Shown here piece after piece: positions 1 through 5,007 of a stretch of 6,164 nucleotides of DNA. The position numbers were made by a program, and so were the translations under genes. This DNA comes from an uncultured Lachnospiraceae bacterium (GTDB lineage Bacteria > Bacillota > Clostridia > Lachnospirales > Lachnospiraceae). The stretch lies in NCBI GenBank assembly GCA_902783295.1, contig CACZQT010000379.1:1-6164 (forward strand). Reading direction: 5' to 3'. Numbering within the stretch: the stretch's first letter is position 1; the number at the start of each line of letters is the position of its first letter. The notes under the pieces were generated by a model. It did not search any database. It saw only the letters and a list, made by a program, of their open reading frames with translations, and was not told the origin of the DNA.

Positions 1-215
1 GGAATGCGAAGGTTATATGTAATCTGGTCACAAAGCCCTGGGTAGACTACTTGGTCAGGAATATCAGGTGTTCCGAATTTAATGGCAGGGTGTGGAGCGC
101 ACATAAAGAGCACTTTTACTCAGTACGGTCAGTGGGATGAGAGACATGTTTTGGAGGTATGGAATTGAAGGGATGAAGTGACTCCGCAAGAAGAACCGGA
201 ACTTGAAAAAAGTTG
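1..215. other. Unassigned left-edge segment, no confident gene
   Basis: I cannot assign this stretch. On the - strand an open frame starts at an ATG at 104-102, with an in-frame TGA 18 bases upstream of it, and reads 34 codons off the left edge (it begins MCAPHPAIKFGTPDIPDQ). No good ribosome binding site precedes that ATG. On the + strand frame 3 is open from 3 to a TGA at 138-140, and frame 1 is interrupted only by TAG at 43-45 and then runs to TGA at 166-168. With three mutually incompatible frames open, none can be favoured. The segment could be the edge of a neighbouring gene, a decayed gene remnant or plain intergenic DNA. It shows no strong hairpin, tandem repeat or terminator by eye. 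An A-rich patch near 201-211 lies just upstream of the tRNA promoter and could act as an UP element. Confidence 0.3.
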
Positions 216-244
216 TTGACAATCCGGCAGAAAGGGAGTAATAT
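216..244 (+). promoter_or_regulatory. Housekeeping sigma promoter of the tRNA-Gly gene
   Basis: A perfect -35 hexamer TTGACA (216-221) is followed by a 17-bp spacer and a -10 hexamer TAATAT (239-244, 4 of 6 matches to TATAAT). Transcription would start near 251, leaving a short leader of about 14 bases before the tRNA at 265. An A-rich stretch immediately upstream of the -35 fits an UP element, as is common for stable-RNA genes. The location directly in front of the tRNA supports the assignment. Confidence 0.85.
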
Positions 245-264
245 ACCCGTTGTGTGAAAGAGAT

Positions 265-336
265 GCGCGAGTGGCTCAGTGGTGGAGTATCGCCTTGCCA
301 AGGCGAGGGTCGCGGGTTCGAATCCCGTCTCGCGCT
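265..336 (+). tRNA. tRNA-Gly with anticodon GCC
   Basis: This 72-nt sequence folds into a complete cloverleaf. The acceptor stem 265-271/329-335 has 7 Watson-Crick pairs. The D stem is 274-277/285-288 and the anticodon stem is 290-294/302-306. The anticodon loop TTGCCAA carries GCC at 297-299. The variable loop has 5 nt, and the T stem 312-316/324-328 closes the loop TTCGAAT. The discriminator base is U (336), as expected for bacterial tRNA-Gly. It should read GGC and GGU codons. The 3' CCA is not encoded, because CTG follows the discriminator, so CCA must be added after transcription. The gene stands alone with its own promoter and terminator. Confidence 0.98.
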
Positions 337-339
337 CTG

Positions 340-369
340 AGGGAATACCTGTTGGTATTCCCTTTTTTT
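340..369 (+). terminator. Rho-independent terminator of the tRNA-Gly gene
   Basis: A perfect inverted repeat, GGGAATACC (341-349) and GGTATTCCC (354-362), encloses the 4-nt loop TGTT and is followed directly by seven T (363-369). A340 can also pair with T363. This is a textbook intrinsic terminator starting only a few bases after the tRNA, and it should isolate the tRNA unit from pyrE. Confidence 0.95.
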
Positions 370-430
370 GCGTAAAAACACAGAGAGCGGTTCGTGCCGG
401 CAGTGCTTCTTTTGTTTTTCAGGAAAGGAA

Positions 431-459
431 TTGTGCTTCTCCGGAAATTATGGTAAGAT
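431..459 (+). promoter_or_regulatory. Candidate extended -10 promoter for pyrE
   Basis: A weak -35 hexamer TTGTGC (431-436) lies 17 bp upstream of TAAGAT (454-459, 4 of 6 matches to TATAAT). The -10 is preceded by TGG at 451-453, which gives the extended -10 motif TGnTAAGAT that can compensate for a poor -35. Transcription would start near 466, about 40 bases before the pyrE start. The leader is too short for a PyrR-type attenuator, and I see none. Some promoter is needed here because the tRNA terminator blocks read-through. Confidence 0.55.
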
Positions 460-504
460 TACTTTGTATGCCCTGAAATCAGAGTACATATATAGGAGAA
501 TCTC

Positions 505-1179
505 ATGGAAGCATATAAGCAGGAATTTATTGAATTTATGGTGGACTGCCAGGTTCTGAAATTCGGTGACTTCGTTACGAAAAGCGGCCGCAAGACTCCC
601 TTTTTTGTAAATACCGGCTATTACAGAACCGGCGCTCAGCTGGCGAAGCTGGGCCGCTATTACGCAAAAGCCATTTCGGAAAAGTACGGTACGGATTTTG
701 ACGTGCTTTTCGGACCGGCCTATAAGGGAATTCCCCTTTCTGTTACTACAGCCATCGCTCTTTCCGAAGAATACGGAGCGGAAGTACGCTACTGTTCCAA
801 CCGGAAGGAAGTGAAAGACCACGGGGATAAAGGCATTCTGCTGGGCGGCCCGATTACAGACGGTGACCGTGTAGTTATCATTGAGGATGTGACAACCGCA
901 GGTACCAGTATCGGGGAGACCATGCCGATTCTCATGGCGCAGGGAAATGTAAATGTAAAAGGCCTGGTGGTTTCTGTGGACCGTATGGAACGGGGAAAGG
1001 GTGAAAAAAGCGCCCTGGAAGAGATCCGGGAAACATATGGAATGGAAACAACCGCCATCGTCACCATGGCGGAAGTCGTCGAGCATCTGTGGAACCGTCC
1101 CTATAAGGGAAAGGTTGTCATCGATGATGCCATGAAAGCAGCCATTGACAACTACTATGCGCAGTACGGAGCGAAATAA
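505..1179 (+). CDS. pyrE: Orotate phosphoribosyltransferase
   Basis: This cytoplasmic enzyme converts orotate and PRPP to orotidine 5'-monophosphate and pyrophosphate, the fifth step of de novo UMP synthesis. The protein has 224 residues, slightly longer than the enterobacterial enzyme (about 213). The PRPP-binding motif VVIIEDVTTAGTS is at residues 123-135. The flexible catalytic loop RKEVKDHG is at 100-107, in which R100, K101, K104 and H106 match the loop residues of the Salmonella enzyme. K26 in VTKSGRKTPFF matches the conserved substrate lysine, and FGPAYKGIPL (69-78) is the conserved orotate-side segment. The start is supported by AGGAGA at 494-499, five bases before the ATG. A promoter candidate lies just upstream, and the gene is followed closely by a small membrane-protein gene in the same reading frame. 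The other pyr genes are not in this window. Nothing looks damaged. Confidence 0.97.
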   Translation: MEAYKQEFIEFMVDCQVLKFGDFVTKSGRKTPFFVNTGYYRTGAQLAKLGRYYAKAISEKYGTDFDVLFGPAYKGIPLSVTTAIALSEEYGAEVRYCSNRKEVKDHGDKGILLGGPITDGDRVVIIEDVTTAGTSIGETMPILMAQGNVNVKGLVVSVDRMERGKGEKSALEEIRETYGMETTAIVTMAEVVEHLWNRPYKGKVVIDDAMKAAIDNYYAQYGAK

Positions 1180-1185
1180 AGTACC

Positions 1186-1548
1186 ATGGCAAAGGTGACT
1201 TGGAAGCGGACCCGGAAAGGGATCGTATTCGTAGAGAAAAAAACCTTGCGGGAACTGCTGCAGGGTATGACTTTCATGCAGACAGCCATGGCTCTTTTTG
1301 CGGCAGAGATTCTGCTCCTGGCTGCAGCCATGATCTGGGCTGTCGCCACGGCAGGGAATGCCGGATGGCCGGTAAGCCTGATGGGGATTCTGGTATTTCT
1401 GTTCGGGTGTGCCGGTGTGGCGGTCACTCTCTATGGTCATTATACCGTAGAAGCTGAAAGCCGGATCAACTGGAAAGTAGGCCTGTACACAAACGGTGCC
1501 TGTGCAGCCGCTATCCTCATCCTTACGGTGGTCGGCTTTATTGTCTGA
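1186..1548 (+). CDS. Small three-helix membrane protein of unknown function, possibly DUF6142-like
   Basis: The 120-residue protein has a basic N-terminus (K3, K7, R8, R10, K11, K18, K19, R22) followed by three hydrophobic helices at about 33-56, 62-83 and 98-120. The helices are linked by a short loop (AGNAGW) and a polar loop (about 84-97, with H, E, E, R and K). By the positive-inside rule the N-terminus should be cytoplasmic and the C-terminus outside. The pattern of a KGI/EKK N-terminus plus three helices recalls the DUF6142 small membrane proteins of Lachnospiraceae, but this is from memory and was not searched. No catalytic motif is visible. The start lies only two codons after the pyrE stop and in the same frame. 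The nearest Shine-Dalgarno-like GGAG (1168-1171) is 14 bases away, so translation probably depends on ribosomes finishing pyrE. Internal ATGs at codons 28 and 31 are alternative starts but would remove the basic N-terminus. Its biological role is unknown. Confidence 0.8.
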   Translation: MAKVTWKRTRKGIVFVEKKTLRELLQGMTFMQTAMALFAAEILLLAAAMIWAVATAGNAGWPVSLMGILVFLFGCAGVAVTLYGHYTVEAESRINWKVGLYTNGACAAAILILTVVGFIV

Positions 1549-1549
1549 A

Positions 1550-1600
1550 ACGCTGATGCTTTCTGATTCACATACGGGCGGAAAGCGTATTTCTGTTTAT
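1550..1600 (+). terminator. Candidate weak terminator or attenuator between the membrane gene and purK
   Basis: ATGCTTTC (1556-1563) can pair with GAAAGCGT (1581-1588) across a 17-nt loop with one U-G pair, followed by the imperfect T-rich run ATTTCTGTTTAT. Two shorter stems compete for the same right arm: ATACG (1572-1576) with CGTAT (1586-1590), and ACGCT (1550-1554) with AGCGT (1584-1588). The T-run is interrupted and the stems are modest, so termination would be partial at best. No convincing promoter is visible in this gap, so purK and the genes after it may depend on read-through from pyrE or on a promoter I cannot recognise. Confidence 0.3.
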
Positions 1601-1610
1601 CGAGGTTAGA

Positions 1611-2738
1611 ATGAAAAAAATCGGAATTGTCGGAGGCGGGCAGCTTGGAAAAATGATGATCCTGGACGGAAAGCGGCTGGATACGCAGTTTTCCATTCTG
1701 GATCCGACAGAGCACTGCCCGGCTCACAGTATCGCGGACAGTCATATCGTAGCGGATTTTGACGATGTAGATGCCATCCTTCGGCTGGCGGAAGATGTGG
1801 ATGTGCTGACGTATGAATTCGAACACATCAGCGTGGAAGCCCTCCGGAAGGTGGAAGCAGCCGGCCATAAGGTTTATCCTTCCGCGGAAACGCTCTCCCG
1901 TATCCAGAACAAGCTTGTGCAGAAACAGTGGCTGGCCAGACATCACATTGCCGTTCCGGATTTCATGGAAATAGAAGGTGTAGAAGCTCTGCGGAAAGCC
2001 GGTTCTGTATTTGGCTATCCTTTCATGCTGAAGACCTGCACCGGCGGATATGACGGGAAGGGAAATGCTCTGATTGAAGAGGAGAGCCGGATTGAAGAGG
2101 GATATAAGGCCTTAGGCGCGGGAACTCTTCCTCTGATGGCGGAGCGTCTGATCGATTTTGAAAAAGAAGTCTCGATTCTCGCCTGCCGCAGCGAGAATGG
2201 CGAAATGGCTGTTTTCCCTGTTGCTGAAAACGTTCACAAAAACAGCATCCTGGATGAAACCACCGTACCGGCGGTCATCTCCGAGGCCTCTGCACTCGAA
2301 GCAATGGATGTGGCCCGTGCCTGTCTGCAGGCCTTTGATGCCTGCGGAATGATGTGTATCGAACTTTTTGTGACGCGTGAAGGGCACATTCTTGTCAATG
2401 AGCTGGCTCCCAGGCCGCACAATTCCGGTCATTACACCATCGAAGGCTGTGTCACCTCCCAGTACGAAAACCATGTGCGTGCCATTCTCGGGCTGCCCCT
2501 GGGCTGCCCCGACCTGATCCGGCCGACTGCCATGAAAAATATCATCGGACAGAGAAACGGGCTGGCGGAGGTCACCGGTCTGGAGAAAGCTTATGCCTTC
2601 CCTAACGTAAAAGTCCATATTTACGGAAAAGAGCAGGTAAAAACCGGCCGGAAGATGGGACATATCACAGCTACCGGCCGCACACTGGAGGAAGCTCTTG
2701 CAGAGGTCCGCGGAGCACATAAAGTACTGGGGATTTAA
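1611..2738 (+). CDS. purK: N5-carboxyaminoimidazole ribonucleotide synthetase (ATPase subunit of AIR carboxylase)
   Basis: PurK uses ATP and bicarbonate to convert AIR to N5-CAIR, which PurE then rearranges to CAIR in de novo purine synthesis. The 375-residue length is normal for the family. The N-terminal domain carries the glycine-rich GGGQLGKMM (8-16) and YEFEHI (68-73). The ATP-grasp domain shows NKLVQKQWL (100-108) and the nucleotide lysine and loop KTCTGGYDGKG (141-151). Family-based Mg ligands are E251 (CIELF) and E264 in NELAPRPHNSGHYT (263-276). FPVAENVHKNSIL (202-214) and YENHVRAI (285-292) are further family blocks. The C-terminal domain ends with YGK...GRKMGHIT (338-352). The start is supported by GAGG at 1602-1605, five bases before the ATG. 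It sits directly upstream of purE, its functional partner, with 67 bases between them. The gene appears intact. Confidence 0.97.
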   Translation: MKKIGIVGGGQLGKMMILDGKRLDTQFSILDPTEHCPAHSIADSHIVADFDDVDAILRLAEDVDVLTYEFEHISVEALRKVEAAGHKVYPSAETLSRIQNKLVQKQWLARHHIAVPDFMEIEGVEALRKAGSVFGYPFMLKTCTGGYDGKGNALIEEESRIEEGYKALGAGTLPLMAERLIDFEKEVSILACRSENGEMAVFPVAENVHKNSILDETTVPAVISEASALEAMDVARACLQAFDACGMMCIELFVTREGHILVNELAPRPHNSGHYTIEGCVTSQYENHVRAILGLPLGCPDLIRPTAMKNIIGQRNGLAEVTGLEKAYAFPNVKVHIYGKEQVKTGRKMGHITATGRTLEEALAEVRGAHKVLGI

Positions 2739-2747
2739 GAAAAAAAG

Positions 2748-2792
2748 ATCCGGGTTCGGATGATCCGGCATTTTGCGGGCAGGAACCCTTTT
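2748..2792 (+). promoter_or_regulatory. Mutually exclusive hairpins in the purK-purE gap
   Basis: ATCCG (2748-2752) pairs with CGGAT (2757-2761) around the 4-nt loop GGTT. A competing stem pairs GGGTTC (2752-2757) with GAACCC (2783-2788) and is followed by TTTT (2789-2792), directly before the purE ribosome binding site. The two cannot form together because they share 2752-2757. This could act as a weak attenuator, an RNA-processing or stability element separating purK from purE, or be chance. The second stem has a long loop (25 nt) and a short T-run, so its strength as a terminator is doubtful. No known riboswitch consensus is present. Confidence 0.3.
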
Positions 2793-2805
2793 GAAGGAGG
2801 TATCT

Positions 2806-3321
2806 ATGAAACCATTGGTAGGAGTGATTATGGGAAGCGATTCCGACCTTCCTGTTATGGCTAAAGCCGCTGAAATGCTGGATAAGCTGAATGTTCCTTA
2901 TGAATTGACGGTAGTTTCCGCCCACCGGACACCTGAAAGGCTCCGTGATTACGCCACAAGCGCGGCATCACGCGGTCTGAAAGTCCTTATTACCGGCGCC
3001 GGCGGCGCTGCCCATCTGCCGGGGATGGTTGCTGCGCAGACCGTTCTGCCTGTCATCGGTGTTCCGGTACAGACAAAGGCACTCGGCGGGGTGGATTCCC
3101 TGTATTCCATTGTTCAGATGCCTCCGGGCATCCCGGTAGCAACGGTAGCTATCAACGGAGCCCTGAACGCCGGACTGCTGGCTGCCAAAATTCTGGCTGT
3201 CGGAGATCCCGATCTGGCAAAAAGAGTAGAAGAATACGCTGAAGAATTGAAAAACATGGTGGAAACCAAAGCAGAAAAACTGGAAAACATCGGATACAAG
3301 GCATACCTGGAGCAGATGTAA
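2806..3321 (+). CDS. purE: N5-carboxyaminoimidazole ribonucleotide mutase (AIR carboxylase catalytic subunit, class I)
   Basis: PurE moves the carboxyl group of N5-CAIR to C4 of the imidazole ring to give CAIR, the sixth step of purine synthesis. The protein has 171 residues and forms an octamer in characterised homologues. Signature blocks are GSDSDLPVM (10-18, phosphate binding), SAHRTP (38-43, with the catalytic histidine H40), AGGAAHLPGM (65-74), and SLYSIVQMPPGIPVATVAI (98-116). A C-terminal helix follows, rich in charged residues. The adjacent purK agrees with class I use of N5-CAIR. I place the start at the ATG at 2806 because a strong AAGGAGG (2794-2800) lies five bases upstream. The longer reading from a TTG at 2773 would run through that site and adds residues unlike the family. 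The NAGLLA loop region (AINGALNAGLLA, 115-126) is about two residues shorter than in Bacillus PurE, judged from memory. Confidence 0.97.
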   Translation: MKPLVGVIMGSDSDLPVMAKAAEMLDKLNVPYELTVVSAHRTPERLRDYATSAASRGLKVLITGAGGAAHLPGMVAAQTVLPVIGVPVQTKALGGVDSLYSIVQMPPGIPVATVAINGALNAGLLAAKILAVGDPDLAKRVEEYAEELKNMVETKAEKLENIGYKAYLEQM

Positions 3322-3373
3322 CCTGCGTTTGGGGAACAGCTTTTAATGGACAGACAGGAGGAGATTCACCGAT

Positions 3374-4405
3374 ATGGCCATCAATTATAAAGATGCCGGC
3401 GTGGATATTGAAGCCGGTTATAAAGCGGTAGAACTAATGAAGTCCCATGTGGCTTCCACCCTTCGCCCGGAAGTGCTTGGCGGCATCGGAGGGTTTTCCG
3501 GCGCTTTTGACGTCAGCGCTTTCAAAAACATGGAAGAGCCTCTGCTGCTCTCCGGTACGGACGGCGTCGGAACCAAACTGAAGATTGCCTTCATGATGGA
3601 CAGGCATGATACCATCGGCATTGACTGTGTGGCAATGTGTGTGAATGACGTAGCCTGTGCAGGCGGAGAACCTCTGTTTTTCCTGGATTATATTGCCTGC
3701 GGCAAAAACGAACCGGAGAAGATCGCTCAGATCGTTTCCGGCGTGGCCGAAGGCTGCCGGCAGGCAGGCGCAGCCCTGATCGGCGGCGAGACCGCGGAAA
3801 TGCCCGGCTTCTATCCGGAAGATGAATACGACCTGGCCGGTTTTGCTGTCGGCGCCGTGGACAAAAAAGATATGATCACCGGTCGTGAAATCCGCCCCGG
3901 TGATACACTTATCGGAATCGCTTCATCCGGAATTCATTCCAACGGATATTCCCTGGTACGGAAAGTGTTCCGCATGACGGAAGAGAACCTGAAAAGATAT
4001 TATGATGAACTGGGCGGGACGCTTGGAGATACTCTGCTGACTCCCACAAAAATCTACGTAAAAGCGCTCAAAGCCATCCGGGAAGCGGGTGTGCGTGTGA
4101 AAGGCTGCAGCCATATCACGGGCGGCGGATTCTATGAAAACATCCCCCGCATGCTGCCGGACGGCGTACGCGCACAGGTTATGAAAGACAGCTATCCGGT
4201 ACCTCCCATCTTCCACATGCTGCAGACCAGCGGAGGTATTGAAGATAAGATGATGTACAATACCTTCAATATGGGTCTGGGGATGGTTCTGGCTGTAGAT
4301 CCGGCAGATGCTGATGCTGTCATTGCAGCCGTTGAATCCGCAGGAGAGCACGCCTATAAGGTGGGTTCTGTCATCTCCGGAGAAAAAGGAGTGGACGTAT
4401 GTTAA
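3374..4405 (+). CDS. purM: Phosphoribosylformylglycinamidine cyclo-ligase (AIR synthetase)
   Basis: PurM closes the imidazole ring: FGAM plus ATP gives AIR, the substrate of PurK/PurE encoded just upstream. The 343-residue length is typical. The N-terminal half shows YKDAGVDIEAG (5-15), GGIGGFSGAFD (36-46), the ATP-site block SGTDGVGTKLK (60-70), GIDCVAMCVND (82-92), GGEPLFFLDYIACGK (97-111) and GGETAEMPGFY (137-147). The C-terminal half shows SSGIHSNGYSL (184-194), LLTPTKIY (221-228), HITGGGFYENIPRML (247-261) and FNMGLGMV (298-305). The ribosome binding site is AGGAGGAG at 3356-3363, ten bases before the ATG, slightly long but strong. The end overlaps the purN start by 7 bases (4399-4405), which suggests translational coupling. 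Confidence 0.98.
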   Translation: MAINYKDAGVDIEAGYKAVELMKSHVASTLRPEVLGGIGGFSGAFDVSAFKNMEEPLLLSGTDGVGTKLKIAFMMDRHDTIGIDCVAMCVNDVACAGGEPLFFLDYIACGKNEPEKIAQIVSGVAEGCRQAGAALIGGETAEMPGFYPEDEYDLAGFAVGAVDKKDMITGREIRPGDTLIGIASSGIHSNGYSLVRKVFRMTEENLKRYYDELGGTLGDTLLTPTKIYVKALKAIREAGVRVKGCSHITGGGFYENIPRMLPDGVRAQVMKDSYPVPPIFHMLQTSGGIEDKMMYNTFNMGLGMVLAVDPADADAVIAAVESAGEHAYKVGSVISGEKGVDVC

Positions 4406-5007
4406 GAGTAGCTGTTCTTGTTTCCGGGGGAGGCACTAACCTGCAGTCCATCATCGACCATGTAGAAGACGGACGTCTGACCGGTGTGGAACTGGCTGCC
4501 GTCATCAGCAATAATGCCGGCGCCTTTGCGCTGGAGAGAGCCAGAAAGCATGGAATCCCTGCCCTGTGTGTTTCCCCGAAGCAGTTTGCCACACGGGACG
4601 AATTCAATGATGCGCTTCTGGCAGCCGTGGACGGGATTCATCCGGATCTGATCGTTCTGGCCGGTTTCCTGGTTGTGATCCCCCCGAAGATGGTAGAGAA
4701 ATATCCCAACCGGATCATCAACATTCACCCGTCCCTGATTCCCAGTTTCTGCGGAACAGGATATTACGGATTAAAAGTTCATGAAGCCGCTCTGGCCCGC
4801 GGCGTCAAAGTTTCCGGCGCCACTGTGCATTTCGTGGATGCCGGTACTGATACCGGTCCCATCCTTCTGCAGAAGGCCGTAGAAGTAAAAGAGGGAGATA
4901 CACCGGAAGTCCTGCAGAGAAGGATTATGGAACAGGCTGAGTGGGTTATCCTGCCCCAGGCGATCCAGATGCTCGCGGACAGAAAAAACAGGGAGGAACA
5001 GGGATGA
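4399..5007 (+). CDS. purN: Phosphoribosylglycinamide formyltransferase (GAR transformylase, folate-dependent)
   Basis: PurN transfers the formyl group of 10-formyltetrahydrofolate to GAR, giving FGAR (third step of purine synthesis). The protein has 202 residues, the usual size. VSGGGTNLQSI (8-18) is the phosphate-binding loop and ISNN (36-39) follows. The catalytic triad by comparison with E. coli PurN is N108 and H110 in INIHPSLIP (107-115), and D151 in DAGTDTGPI (147-155). The block SFCGTGYYG (116-124) replaces the more familiar FPG-type loop, a variant I associate with Lachnospiraceae-like clostridia. The ribosome binding site AAGGAG (4386-4391) lies inside the purM end, seven bases before the ATG. 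The stop overlaps the purD start in an ATGA arrangement (5004-5007). The gene looks complete and functional. Confidence 0.98.
   Translation: MLRVAVLVSGGGTNLQSIIDHVEDGRLTGVELAAVISNNAGAFALERARKHGIPALCVSPKQFATRDEFNDALLAAVDGIHPDLIVLAGFLVVIPPKMVEKYPNRIINIHPSLIPSFCGTGYYGLKVHEAALARGVKVSGATVHFVDAGTDTGPILLQKAVEVKEGDTPEVLQRRIMEQAEWVILPQAIQMLADRKNREEQG

Noticed and set aside
79..381. 100-residue open frame on the - strand across the tRNA
   Set aside because: Its centre is the antisense translation of tRNA-Gly (SNPRPSPWQGDTPPLSH), a well-known spurious protein. The 186-base frame at 116-301 and the + frame at 279-476 are rejected for the same reason.
370..504. PyrR-type attenuator in the pyrE leader
   Set aside because: No terminator/antiterminator pair or PyrR-binding loop is visible, and the leader after the likely promoter is only about 40 bases.
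448..1440. 330-residue open frame on the - strand
   Set aside because: It is the shadow of pyrE and the membrane gene. It has no ribosome binding site or recognisable motif, and its composition is odd (rich in H, C and F).
2112..2771. 219-residue open frame on the - strand
   Set aside because: It is antisense to purK, which is firmly identified by its motifs; no start signal and no family features.
2773..2805. Longer purE start at a TTG at 2773
   Set aside because: The strong AAGGAGG at 2794-2800 would lie inside the coding region, and the ATG at 2806 gives the family's usual N-terminus.
2739..2805. Purine riboswitch upstream of purE
   Set aside because: B. subtilis purE has one, but this gap is only 67 bases and lacks the conserved riboswitch core.
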